Assembly (NCBI GenBank): GCA_016720905.1
Contig: JADKJT010000034.1
Location: 62,001 to 126,000, forward strand
Reading direction: 5' to 3'
DNA length: 64,000 nucleotides
Source: Gemmatimonadaceae bacterium
GTDB lineage: Bacteria > Gemmatimonadota > Gemmatimonadetes > Gemmatimonadales > Gemmatimonadaceae
The stretch's first letter is position 1; each line of letters begins with the position of its first letter. Below the pieces are notes generated by a model that saw only the letters and a list, made by a program, of their open reading frames with translations, searched no databases and was not told the DNA's origin. Below are positions 50,409-58,970 of the stretch, piece after piece. Position numbers and translations under genes: made by a program.

Positions 50409-53400
50409 CTACAGCGTCGGCGCCAGCATCTTGTACAACACCGGCGTCACCAGCCGCGCGATCAACGTACTCGACACCAATCCGCCAATGATCACCCACG
50501 CCAACGGCGAGTACAGCCCCGAACCCTGCAACGCCAGCGGCAGCAACCCGCCAATGGCCGTCAGTGTCGTCAGCACGATGGGCAGAAACCGGATTTCACC
50601 GGCCTTTTGAATCGCATCGTCCAGATTCATCCCTTTCCGTCGCAACTGATCGGTGAAGTCCACCAGTAGAATGCTGGTCTTGATTTCAATGCCCACCAAC
50701 GCCACAAAACCGATCATCGCCGTGAAGGACAGCGTGTAGCCACTGATCAGCAGCGCGACGATGCCACCGACAATACCCAGCGGAATCACGCTGGCCACCA
50801 CCAGCGTGGTGCGGAAGTCGCGGAACTCCAGCACGAGAATCGCCAGAATGGCGAACACCGTCACAATGATGGCACCGCCCACGCCGCCAAAGCTCTCCTG
50901 GCGACTCTCGATCTCACCGGCCGGACGCAACGCGTAGCCGGCTGGCAGGGCGATGGAATCGAGTCGGGACAACACGGTCTTGGTGACCGCATCGGTGTTG
51001 TACCCCGATTTCACGTACGACGTGACCGTCACGGCGCGTTGCCGATCATGGTGATTGATCACCGTGGGTGAAGCATTGAACGCCGTGCGTGAAATCTGCG
51101 ACAACGGCACCATCGCGCCCGACACGCTGCTTACCTGAATGCGCTCCAACGCCTCGGGCGCGGGTCGGCCGTTGTGCGCGATGCGCACCACCAACGCATA
51201 CTCCTCGCCACTCTCGGAACGGATCTTTCCGGCCTCCAGTCCGGCAATGCCCAGCCGCAGGGTACGCTCCACTTCGGCACTGGGCACGCCCAGCAGGCCG
51301 GCTTTCTGCTTGTCGACGAACAACCGAAGGTCCGAACGGTTGAGTCGCACCGGGTTGTTCACATACTGCGTACCGTCCGTGGTGGCCAGTACGCGTTCGT
51401 ACTGCGCAGCCAGCGCTTGCAGCGTATCCAGATCAGTCCCCTCCACCCGCATCGCGATGGGGGCGTCAATGGGCGGACCGTTCTCGAATTCCTTCAGCTC
51501 AATGCGCGCCCCCGGATACTCGGCCAACCGCAGGCGAAGCGAATCGAGCATGCGCGGTGTTTTCACATTGTCATACGCCTTGATGAGCACCAGCAGCTGT
51601 GCGCGATTCGACGCCTCCGAGCGCTGAAACACGTTGTAGTACATGGCGGGATTGTCCTTCCCCACGTTGGCGAAGATGCTCTTGGTGCTGGGATGCGAAC
51701 CAATCACCTGCTCCGCGTAGCGCGCCGCCCGATCGGTTTCGGCCAGCGAGGTGCCATTGGGCGTTTCGATGTCCACGTGGTACTGTGGCGTCCCCGCCTT
51801 GGGAAACAGCGAGAACCCCACCGCCGGGATCAGCGCCATTGAACCAACCACCAGCAGCGCCGACAACAACAGCGTACGGCGTGGTGCGGCCAATGCCCGA
51901 TGCAACAACGGCGCGTACGTGCGACGAATGCCGCCGTCCAACCACTGCAGCACGCGATTCCCTTCTGCCGTCTCGTGTCGTGGCATCATCCGGCTGGCCA
52001 GCCATGGGATAATGGTGAGCGACACCAGCAGCGAGGCCAGCACGGCATACACCACGGCAATCGGCAGCGAGCGGATGTACTTGCCCGACAGCCCCGGCAG
52101 GAACAACAGCGGCACAAAGGCAAAGATGAGCGTCGCCGTGGCACCCAGCACAGCCACGCCAATCTGCTTCGTACCCTCAATGGCCGCCTCGGCGCGTGAC
52201 ATACCGCTGCGCAGGAAGCGACTGATGTTCTCCACCACTACAATGGAGTCATCCACCAGCAGCCCCAGCGCAATCACGAAACCCACGATGGTGAGCTGAT
52301 TGAGACTGTAGCCGGTGGCGTTCAGCATCACGATGGCCAATGACAGCGACAGCGGAATGGAGATCATCACGATCAGCGATGCACGCGTGCCCAAGGGCAG
52401 CAATGTGATCAATACCAACGCCAGCGCGATCCCGAAGTCCTTGGCCAACTGCCCCAGCCTGGCCTCCACGTTGCGCGTCTGGTCAAAGCCGCGCGCCAGC
52501 GTCACGCCCTTGGGCAACTGGCGCTCCAACACATCCAGCTCCCGCCACACGGCGTCGCGCACCGCCACCACGTTGCGTCCGCCCTGCACCGCCACGGTGA
52601 CGAACATCGCGCGCTGCCCGTTGTATCGTCCAATGTGCACGGCCTCGCCATCGGCCCATCGCACGGTGGCCACGTCCTCGATGCGGATCACAGCGCCGGC
52701 CGCACCGCCAATGACGGTGCGTTGCACGTCATCCGCACTCCGGTAGCGTCCCGGCGTTGCAATATTGTAGCGCCGTGTGCCGACATCGACCGACCCACCG
52801 GGAATCTGCAGATTGTCGCTCCCCAGCGCATTCAGTATCTGCGCCGTCGTGGGGCCCAGCGTGGCCATTCGCCCCAGATCCAGCGTGACCTGCATTTCGC
52901 GCGGCGGCACGGCTACGCGCTTCACCGTCTTCACACCATCGATGCGCGCCAAGCCGTCCTCGAACCGTTTGGCCAGGTCGTCCAGTTGGGCGAACGGCAT
53001 CGCGGGGGCCACCAGCGCCAGTTGCAGCACAGCCAGGTCGGAGTTCTCGTTGCGGATGACGTCCAGCCGCTGCAACGACGCCGGCAGGTCGGGGCGCACA
53101 CTGTTCACCTCGCGCAACACCTGATCGTACTTGCGGTCGGCATCCACGTCTGACTCGAACTCCACATTCACGATACTCAGTCCATCGGCGCTGGTGGACT
53201 TGATCTCTTTCACGTCAGTCAGCGCGTTCAACCGTTTTTCGAGTGGCTCGGTGACCAGTTGCTCCATGTCCTCCGGTGACGCGCCGGGATACACGGCCAC
53301 TGCGGTGAAGATCGGCACCGGGAACGCCGGGTCTTCCGCGCGCGGGATGGACATCCAGTTGGACACCCCGAGCGCCGTGAACATCAGAAACAGCAACACG

Positions 53401-53453
53401 GTGAACTGCCAACGTTTCACCGCAAAGGTGACCAGCCCGTTCAGCATGTTCAT
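50409..53453 (-). CDS. RND-family inner-membrane efflux transporter
   Basis: A 1014-residue AcrB/MdtB-type proton antiporter. Twelve transmembrane helices are arranged as one N-terminal, a block of five, a large periplasmic loop, and a repeated block. Diagnostic sequence LLVDDSIVVVENI in TM4 carries the proton-relay Asp pair; GLALVLITLLPLG precedes it. Periplasmic porter motifs such as PGASPEDMEQLVTEPLEK are present. It is the third gene of an MFP-linked operon: its ATG overlaps the MFP stop (ATGA at 53450-53453). Substrates may be hydrophobic drugs, bile-type compounds or metabolites. Confidence 0.93.
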   Translation of the reverse strand: MNMLNGLVTFAVKRWQFTVLLFLMFTALGVSNWMSIPRAEDPAFPVPIFTAVAVYPGASPEDMEQLVTEPLEKRLNALTDVKEIKSTSADGLSIVNVEFESDVDADRKYDQVLREVNSVRPDLPASLQRLDVIRNENSDLAVLQLALVAPAMPFAQLDDLAKRFEDGLARIDGVKTVKRVAVPPREMQVTLDLGRMATLGPTTAQILNALGSDNLQIPGGSVDVGTRRYNIATPGRYRSADDVQRTVIGGAAGAVIRIEDVATVRWADGEAVHIGRYNGQRAMFVTVAVQGGRNVVAVRDAVWRELDVLERQLPKGVTLARGFDQTRNVEARLGQLAKDFGIALALVLITLLPLGTRASLIVMISIPLSLSLAIVMLNATGYSLNQLTIVGFVIALGLLVDDSIVVVENISRFLRSGMSRAEAAIEGTKQIGVAVLGATATLIFAFVPLLFLPGLSGKYIRSLPIAVVYAVLASLLVSLTIIPWLASRMMPRHETAEGNRVLQWLDGGIRRTYAPLLHRALAAPRRTLLLSALLVVGSMALIPAVGFSLFPKAGTPQYHVDIETPNGTSLAETDRAARYAEQVIGSHPSTKSIFANVGKDNPAMYYNVFQRSEASNRAQLLVLIKAYDNVKTPRMLDSLRLRLAEYPGARIELKEFENGPPIDAPIAMRVEGTDLDTLQALAAQYERVLATTDGTQYVNNPVRLNRSDLRLFVDKQKAGLLGVPSAEVERTLRLGIAGLEAGKIRSESGEEYALVVRIAHNGRPAPEALERIQVSSVSGAMVPLSQISRTAFNASPTVINHHDRQRAVTVTSYVKSGYNTDAVTKTVLSRLDSIALPAGYALRPAGEIESRQESFGGVGGAIIVTVFAILAILVLEFRDFRTTLVVASVIPLGIVGGIVALLISGYTLSFTAMIGFVALVGIEIKTSILLVDFTDQLRRKGMNLDDAIQKAGEIRFLPIVLTTLTAIGGLLPLALQGSGLYSPLAWVIIGGLVSSTLIARLVTPVLYKMLAPTL

Positions 53454-54529
53454 GGCTTGCTGCCTGATGGTGTCGACTTGTCGCTGCCGGGCAGGGACGC
53501 AATGCGCACCCGCGCGCCCGCCGTCACGTACGGCGCGCCGCGCGTGATCACGCGGGCCCCGTTCTCCAACCCGGTCACGGCCGCGTTGTCACCAACCAGT
53601 TGGGTGATGCGCACCTTGTGCGGTTCGGCGATCAGTGGCTCGCTGGCGCCCACGGTATACACCGTCGCCGAGTCCGCATCGGCTTCGAGTAACGCATCCA
53701 CCGGTACCAGCGTCGCGGCGCTTGTGGACCGCACGGCAATCGCTGCGCGCCCCACCAGTCCCGCCCGCAACGCGTCGGCGTCACGCAGCGCAATCTCCAC
53801 GACATAGGTCCCGGTGCGCACGTTAGCGCTTTGCCCCACCAGTGAGACGGCGCCGCGATACACGGTGTTGGGCATGGCGTCAAAGTGTACAACCGCCACG
53901 TCTCCCACGTGTACGCGCAGCGCGTCGCGATCGGGTACGCTCACCCGCAGCACGCGACCGCGGGCCGAGCCACCCATCGTCAGTACCGGCATGCCCGCAC
54001 CTATGGTGGTGCCGGCGGTGGCCTGCCGCGTGAGCACGGTGCCATTCTCTGGTGCCACGATGGTGGCGTACTCGCGATTCACGCGCGCCGTGGCGTAATC
54101 GGCGCGCGCCGCGTCGAATGCGGACAGTGCATCCTGCGCTTGCACCTGCGTGGCCACGCTGTCGGCGGCCAGACGCTTCACCCGGGCCGCATCACGCTCG
54201 GCTTTGTCCATGCCCACGCGCGCCTTGTCGACCAGGGCGTCGATCTCCCGCAGATCGAGCGACGCTAGCAGTTGTCCTTTGCGAACCGGCGTGCCTTCAT
54301 CCGCCAGGACGCGGGCAATCACGCCGCCAATCTTGAACGACAACGGAATTTCGTCGCGTGACCCGAAGGTGCCGGTAGCCACCACCGGCTGCGTCGCGCT
54401 CCCCGACGTGACGGTGGCGACTGCCACGGGTACCGCGAGCGCATCGGTCGCGGATTTGGCGTCGGCGTCACCGCGACAGGCCGAGAGCGCGAGTGCGGCA
54501 AGTACAATCAAGGTGTTGTTGGTCGTCAT
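53450..54529 (-). CDS. RND periplasmic adaptor (membrane fusion protein), lipoprotein
   Basis: A 359-residue adaptor. Lipobox A-L-S-A-C (LIVLAALALSAC) anchors it to the inner membrane. The beta-barrel, lipoyl (ADEGTPVRKGQLLASLD and APENGTVLTRQATAGTTIGAG) and alpha-hairpin (RVGMDKAERDAARVKRLA) regions are in the order of HlyD/AcrA family proteins. It bridges the RND pump and TolC. It starts three bases after the TolC stop. Confidence 0.9.
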   Translation of the reverse strand: MTTNNTLIVLAALALSACRGDADAKSATDALAVPVAVATVTSGSATQPVVATGTFGSRDEIPLSFKIGGVIARVLADEGTPVRKGQLLASLDLREIDALVDKARVGMDKAERDAARVKRLAADSVATQVQAQDALSAFDAARADYATARVNREYATIVAPENGTVLTRQATAGTTIGAGMPVLTMGGSARGRVLRVSVPDRDALRVHVGDVAVVHFDAMPNTVYRGAVSLVGQSANVRTGTYVVEIALRDADALRAGLVGRAAIAVRSTSAATLVPVDALLEADADSATVYTVGASEPLIAEPHKVRITQLVGDNAAVTGLENGARVITRGAPYVTAGARVRIASLPGSDKSTPSGSKP

Positions 54530-54532
54530 GGA

Positions 54533-55921
54533 TTACTCGGGAAGCGTGCGCAGCGCGGCGGCTCGTTCAAGCTCGACGACACGCGTGGCGAAAGTGAACC
54601 GGGTGATGATCTGGTTGATGGCGGCCGACGTATACGCCGAGCGTGCGCCGAGGAATTCGAGTGGCGAGGCGAGGCCCTCGGCGAAGCGTCGCTGCACCAG
54701 AGTGAAGGCGCGTTGGGCAGAGACCAAGCGATCAGCGGCGGTGGTGAGCGAACCGCGTGCCGCCTGCACGCCGTCGTAGGCGTTCTCCACTTGCAGGCGC
54801 ACCGCGCGTTCGGCGTCGCGTCGGCGCAGGTCGGCTTCGTTGCGCAGCGCCGTGGCCTGTTCGCGACGCGCGCCGTTGCGACCGCCGCTGAACACATTCC
54901 AGGAGAACACCAGATTGGCCAGCGCTACATCGTCGTTCTTGCTGACGCGGTACTGATTGCCCTGAATGCCGTAGCTGGCCGACAGCGCCAGCGACGGCAG
55001 ATAGCTGGAGGTGGCCAACCGACGCTGCGCGTTGGCCAACTGAATGCCGGTGGTGGCCTGCCGCAACTCTTCCCGATGTGCCATCGCATGGGCCACGGCC
55101 GCGCTCAGCGTCAGCGAATCGACGCGCAGCAGCGAGCTGTCGCTGGCCAACGTGATCGGCGCATCGGGCTCGCGATCCCGCAGCAGGTTGAATCCGCGTT
55201 GCGCCGCCGCACGCTGGCGGCGCGTGTCGTCCAGTTGCTGCTGCACTTCGCTGCGTTCCGCGCGCGCGCGCAGCAACGCGTCGGGAGTGGCCTGCCCCGC
55301 GTCAATGAGCCGAGTGCTTACGCGCACGTTCTCGTCCAGCAGCGGCAGGGTGGCTTCCAGGGTGGCGACCGCCTGATCGAGACTGGCGTACCCCAGCCAG
55401 GCCAGCTGCACATCGGCGGCCAATTGACGCATGGCGGCGTGCCGTCCCGCGCCCACCAGATCGCGCTGGGCGCGGGCCGCCGCAGTCGCCGCGCCAATGG
55501 CGTCGTTAAAGATCGGCAACGTGAGCTCGAGCTTCGATTCCTGCTTGAAGGGGAGCGTGGCGTTGATGTTGGTGGGGAAGCGCGGCTGGCCGATAAGCTG
55601 GTTGAGGGCGTTGTAGGCCGGATTGATGAAGTCGCCGATGTTCACCACGCCGCTCACTTCGGAATAGCGGGCGTTCACATCCAGCGACGGCAGGAAGCGG
55701 CCGCGGGCCTCGCGCACCTGCGCATTGGCGCGGGCCAACTGGGCCTGCTGCTGGGCCAACGCGAGGTTGGCCCCGATGGCTTCGGCCACGTAGGCATCGA
55801 GGATCGTCCGAGCTGGCGCGGGCGATGGCTGTGATTGCACCGCGGGTGCCAACACCAGCGAGGCCGCGAACAGCGCGATGGTGATGGCGAGTATTCGTAA
55901 CGCAGATCGTTGTGCAAACAT
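54533..55921 (-). CDS. TolC-family outer-membrane factor
   Basis: A 462-residue protein with a signal peptide (cleavage near V-Q-S-Q) and the two-fold repeated OEP domain: helices with AQVREARGRFLPSLDV and the later equivalent NAQRRLATSSYLPSLALSASYG. Forms the trimeric channel for the RND pump encoded downstream. ATG 55921 is chosen; a TTG at 55939 is less likely. It is preceded by a candidate TetR operator (55934-55949), which overlaps its likely promoter. Confidence 0.9.
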   Translation of the reverse strand: MFAQRSALRILAITIALFAASLVLAPAVQSQPSPAPARTILDAYVAEAIGANLALAQQQAQLARANAQVREARGRFLPSLDVNARYSEVSGVVNIGDFINPAYNALNQLIGQPRFPTNINATLPFKQESKLELTLPIFNDAIGAATAAARAQRDLVGAGRHAAMRQLAADVQLAWLGYASLDQAVATLEATLPLLDENVRVSTRLIDAGQATPDALLRARAERSEVQQQLDDTRRQRAAAQRGFNLLRDREPDAPITLASDSSLLRVDSLTLSAAVAHAMAHREELRQATTGIQLANAQRRLATSSYLPSLALSASYGIQGNQYRVSKNDDVALANLVFSWNVFSGGRNGARREQATALRNEADLRRRDAERAVRLQVENAYDGVQAARGSLTTAADRLVSAQRAFTLVQRRFAEGLASPLEFLGARSAYTSAAINQIITRFTFATRVVELERAAALRTLPE

Positions 55922-55933
55922 GAGTCTTATACG

Positions 55934-55949
55934 TAACAATGTTAGGTAA
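55934..55949. promoter_or_regulatory. Candidate TetR operator upstream of tolC-mfp-rnd
   Basis: TAACAATGTTAGGTAA; the first 11 bases (TAACA-A-TGTTA) are a perfect palindrome. A near match, TGACAACGTTAGGTCA, occurs on the minus strand at 56693-56708 in front of the tetR gene. 13 of 16 positions agree. It lies 13 bases upstream of the tolC ATG, where binding would block transcription or elongation. Confidence 0.6.
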
Positions 55950-55962
55950 AGCGGCCTAGAGA

Positions 55963-55980
55963 AGGGCGCCGAAGCGCCCT
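55963..55980 (-). terminator. Hairpin with UUCG-type loop between tetR and tolC
   Basis: On the minus strand AGGGCGC-TTCG-GCGCCCT gives a 7-bp stem closed by a C(UUCG)G tetraloop, an extra-stable class. No U-tract follows. It would separate the tetR transcript from the efflux operon or attenuate read-through. Confidence 0.5.
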
Positions 55981-56017
55981 GGTGGTTGCCGTGAGGTTAT
56001 GCGTTCACAACGGGCGA

Positions 56018-56674
56018 TCAGTCCGACGGGTTTCGAAGTGCTCCACGAATCATGACGTCCACCAGCGACCGGATGGTTTCGCGGGGCGGGGCCCACTGGA
56101 TATGCGGGTCGTCGGCGTGGTTCATCCACAGCGAGACCACGCCATGGATAGCCCCCCAGGTCATTTGGGCCAACTCGTTCGGGTCGGACAGTTCCGGGCG
56201 GTAGAGCCCCGCCTGAATGCCTTCCGTGACCGTTTGCAGCAGAAACGCATAGGCATCCTCATCCGGCGGAGAAATCGGATTCCCATCGCAATCGACCATC
56301 GAGTGTTGCATTGATGTCATGAACATGAAGCGATACTGGCTTGGATTGGCGATGGCAAAGTCGGCGTACGACATCCCCATCCGGCGCAATCTCTCAATCG
56401 GATCCTCGATGCGGCCAATCTTGTACAATGACTGACCGAGCGCCTTGAAGTCGACCATGCACAGCTCAACCAGGAGGGTGTCCTTGTCCCGGAAGTGGTG
56501 ATAAATGGCCGTCGGCGTATAGCCGATTTTCTCCGCGATGGCCCGCATGGTCGTGGCCTCCACCCCCTCGCTCACGAACAGCTCCCGCGCCGCGTCCAGA
56601 ATGGCCTGGCGCGTTTCAGCCTTCTGACGCTCCCGGCGGGCAAGCGACCCACTTCGGATGGCGGATGTAGTCAT
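56018..56674 (-). CDS. TetR-family transcriptional regulator of the efflux locus
   Basis: A 218-residue repressor. The N-terminal HTH is clear: ILDAARELFVSEGVEATTMRAIAEK then IGYTPTAIYHHFRDKDTLL (about residues 24-66), preceded by a basic arm. The C-terminal ligand-binding/dimerisation domain is divergent. It lies directly upstream of tolC-mfp-rnd on the same strand and shares a 16-bp site with their promoter, so it probably represses the pump and itself in response to a pump substrate. ATG 56674. Confidence 0.9.
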   Translation of the reverse strand: MTTSAIRSGSLARRERQKAETRQAILDAARELFVSEGVEATTMRAIAEKIGYTPTAIYHHFRDKDTLLVELCMVDFKALGQSLYKIGRIEDPIERLRRMGMSYADFAIANPSQYRFMFMTSMQHSMVDCDGNPISPPDEDAYAFLLQTVTEGIQAGLYRPELSDPNELAQMTWGAIHGVVSLWMNHADDPHIQWAPPRETIRSLVDVMIRGALRNPSD

Positions 56675-56692
56675 GGACGTAAGTTGCGTGAA

Positions 56693-56708
56693 TGACCTAA
56701 CGTTGTCA
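56693..56708. promoter_or_regulatory. Candidate TetR autoregulatory operator
   Basis: TGACAACGTTAGGTCA on the minus strand, matching 13 of 16 positions of the site before tolC. The outer bases TGAC/GTCA (plus TGACCTAACGTTGTCA) and the inner AACGTT both have dyad symmetry. It lies 19 bases before the tetR ATG. Confidence 0.6.
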
Positions 56709-56724
56709 AGTGAGTACTTGGTAC

Positions 56725-56780
56725 TGAGTACTGAGTACTGAGTACTGAGTACTGAGTACTGAGTACTGAGTACTGAGTAC
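56725..56780. repeat. Eight perfect tandem copies of the 7-mer TGAGTAC
   Basis: The heptamer TGAGTAC repeats eight times without change, preceded by an imperfect extra copy (56711-56717). It lies between the divergent tetR gene and the membrane protein gene starting at 56818. Each unit junction creates the palindrome AGTACT. A 7-bp simple repeat can slip and change promoter spacing. Confidence 0.95.
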
Positions 56781-56817
56781 TTCCGACTTCCCGGTTCCGA
56801 CTGCCTACTTACAGCCC

Positions 56818-57471
56818 ATGTCTTCGCTCCCGCTGGTCTCGTCGCCTGTTAAGGCCATGATGGTCGTCGTCGGCCTCGGCATGGGCGCGCTCGACGTGAA
56901 AGAAAAGGTCGATGAACTGGATAAGGCCATGCAGACGCGATCGGCGCGCGCCATCGGCCAGCAGATGGTCATCCGCGATCCCTACTTCGTGGTGAAGACC
57001 TGGGGTGGGCACCTCGGAACCTGCGGCCACAACACCTGGTGCTACCTCGCACCGCCCGGTGAGTCGAGCTCCGCGGGGACTCCCATCTCGTCGTGGGCAA
57101 AGGTCGGTCCCGTGTACGTCGCCCGCATGGCGGTCCTCCCCATCATTCAGACCGGGCGGACGCTCTTCAATCAGGGCTGGACCGCGCGCGCCATCTTTCT
57201 CTTCTCCTTCGTCGTAGCCTTTCTGCTGCTTCGTTCACGCGCGGAGAAAGACGAGACTCTTCCCGGTGGCGTGGTGGTGGGCCTGCTGGGCTTTCTCGTG
57301 GTCAGCATTGTCCTGTCGTTTGCCTTCAACCTGCTGCTCCGCTTCGGCAACTATGTCGCCGGCTATTGGGGCGTCCTGGTGGCGATCGCCGCCGGCATCT
57401 ACTTCACCCTCGAACTGGCCGGCAAGGTGCGCGAACTCATGCACCTGATTGGTGTCGGCAAAAAGGACTGA
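56818..57471 (+). CDS. Integral membrane protein of unknown function
   Basis: A 217-residue protein. The first ~100 residues are soluble with the segment IRDPYFVVKTWGGHLGTCGHNTWCYLAPPG, which has three Cys/His-type residues (H..C..H..C); three transmembrane helices follow (about 122-141, 152-172, 177-198), ending in a basic tail. I do not recognise the family. ATG 56818, no clear SD; it starts 37 bases after the tandem repeat. The next gene follows after two bases, so they are co-transcribed. Confidence 0.72.
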   Translation: MSSLPLVSSPVKAMMVVVGLGMGALDVKEKVDELDKAMQTRSARAIGQQMVIRDPYFVVKTWGGHLGTCGHNTWCYLAPPGESSSAGTPISSWAKVGPVYVARMAVLPIIQTGRTLFNQGWTARAIFLFSFVVAFLLLRSRAEKDETLPGGVVVGLLGFLVVSIVLSFAFNLLLRFGNYVAGYWGVLVAIAAGIYFTLELAGKVRELMHLIGVGKKD

Positions 57472-57473
57472 TC

Positions 57474-58079
57474 ATGACATCCGCGCATTTCCGTCTTCTG
57501 TGGGTCGCCAGCCTTGTCACACTCGCCGCAAACTCCGAGGCACAGACGCCACCCGCCGCGCCACCACGCCCCGCACCATTGACGCTCACCACCACCGCAT
57601 GGCCCGACGGCGGGGTGATTCCCATCCGGTACACACAAGCGGGTGAACAAGTCTCACCGGCGTTGTCGTGGACCAATGTCCCCGCGGGAACGGTGGCTTT
57701 CGTCATCAACATGATCGATCCCGACGTCGCCATCGCGAAGGGCACCGAAACGCAGCCGCATTGGATTTTCTGGAACATCCCCGGCACCGCGACTGGCGTG
57801 CCAGAAGGCATCAAGCCGGGTGGCGAACTACCCGATGGGTCACGCCAGATCAGCGCCACTGGACTCCAGTATCGCGGCCCCGGCGCCGGCGCCAACGGAC
57901 CGCTGCACCACTACACGTTCGAGGTGTACGCGCTCGATGTCAAAATCGACGTCACCGCCTCCACCAATGCACAACCCGTAGCCGCCGCCCTCGAAACGCG
58001 CGCCAATGTGATGAAAGCGATGCAGGGACATGTACTCGGCAAGGCCGTCTATGTGGGTCTCTTTCGCAGACCGCAATAG
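57474..58079 (+). CDS. Secreted PEBP/YbhB-YbcL (Raf kinase inhibitor-like) protein
   Basis: A 201-residue exported PEBP protein with a signal peptide ending near S-E-A-Q. The PEBP pocket motifs are seen: LSWTNVPAGTVAFVINMIDPD, PHWIFWNIPG, and HHYTFEVYALD. Bacterial members bind anionic ligands; the physiological ligand is unknown. AAGGA precedes the ATG by about nine bases. It shares an operon with the preceding membrane protein. Confidence 0.88.
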   Translation: MTSAHFRLLWVASLVTLAANSEAQTPPAAPPRPAPLTLTTTAWPDGGVIPIRYTQAGEQVSPALSWTNVPAGTVAFVINMIDPDVAIAKGTETQPHWIFWNIPGTATGVPEGIKPGGELPDGSRQISATGLQYRGPGAGANGPLHHYTFEVYALDVKIDVTASTNAQPVAAALETRANVMKAMQGHVLGKAVYVGLFRRPQ

Positions 58080-58118
58080 ACGCGTTGGCCCTTGAACAGC
58101 GCTCAGGGTCGGGAAATT

Positions 58119-58157
58119 TCGCTACTCCCGTCTCCCATCGCCCGTCTCCGGTCTTCA
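58119..58157. repeat. One-armed, degraded family B repeat (copy 5)
   Basis: Units CTCCCGTCTCCCATCGCCCGTCTCC match the right arm of family B with substitutions; no left arm is visible. It lies in the 177-base gap (58080-58256) between the PEBP gene and the next secreted protein gene; the rest of this gap shows no feature. Confidence 0.6.
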
Positions 58158-58256
58158 TTCGCAGGACGTTCCCTGCGCATCGAAGGCCGCAAGACTCCGT
58201 GGCTAGCGTCACGGTCGGCGCTTGGAACCACTACCATTCATGGTATTCCTTCTCTC

Positions 58257-58913
58257 ATGAATACCGCCACCCACCGCCGCCCGTCCGCCAATACCCGCCG
58301 GCAGTCGCTCATCCGCCTGTGGATGCTGGTGCTGGCGTTTGGTGCCCTGCTGGTCGCGCTGCGGCCCACGCTGTTGTATGCGCAACCGGTAGGCCGTCTG
58401 GGGGCGGCGTGGACTCTCCCCGATCCCAATGATCTCCTGTCCCGCGTTATTCGTCGCATCGTGACGCAGGACAAGCCCGGTGGCGTGCCCGTGGCCGAGT
58501 ATCCGCAGCGGGCCTTTGGCCGTGAGGAGACCGCGGCGGCGGTGCGCGCGTTCGCCGGACGCGCGGTGGCGCTGTCTCCCGCCGTGTTCGATGAGGTCAA
58601 CGCCTGGCCGGTGGCGCGAGCAACCGACACCCTGCCCTGCGCGAGTGTCCCGACCGTCACGCCGGCCAGTCTCACCAGCGCCCCACCGGGGCCCTGTGCA
58701 ACGCCCAACGCATTGTGGCTGGCGGTGACGAAACTTGAGCGGGGCGAACTGCCGCATGAACTGCACGTGTGGTACGCCACGCGATTCCGCAGCGACGCGC
58801 AAGGCAGCGTGCAGAGTTCCACCTACTCGTTCTGCGAGCGCTGGCTGCGAGTCAGCGGGGTGTGGAAGTACGACGGATTTGTGCGGATGACCAAGGGAGT
58901 GGTCGCGCCCTGA
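58257..58913 (+). CDS. Secreted protein of unknown function
   Basis: A 218-residue protein. A basic stretch (HRRPSANTRRQS) precedes a long hydrophobic segment (LWMLVLAFGALLVAL) and a cleavage-like L-L-Y-A-Q; the mature part has three Cys and ends in a beta-rich segment (TRFRSDAQGSVQSSTYSF, WKYDGFVRMTKG). No family recognised. The gene precedes the 388-residue membrane protein by 57 bases and could be part of the same unit. Confidence 0.68.
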   Translation: MNTATHRRPSANTRRQSLIRLWMLVLAFGALLVALRPTLLYAQPVGRLGAAWTLPDPNDLLSRVIRRIVTQDKPGGVPVAEYPQRAFGREETAAAVRAFAGRAVALSPAVFDEVNAWPVARATDTLPCASVPTVTPASLTSAPPGPCATPNALWLAVTKLERGELPHELHVWYATRFRSDAQGSVQSSTYSFCERWLRVSGVWKYDGFVRMTKGVVAP

Positions 58914-58970
58914 TTCACCGCGTAGCATGTTCTATTGCGGTAGAATCATCTCCCATTCCTGCACGCGATC

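Noticed and set aside
56725..56780. CRISPR-like array
   Set aside because: Units are 7 bp and directly adjacent with no spacers, so it is a microsatellite; no cas genes are present.
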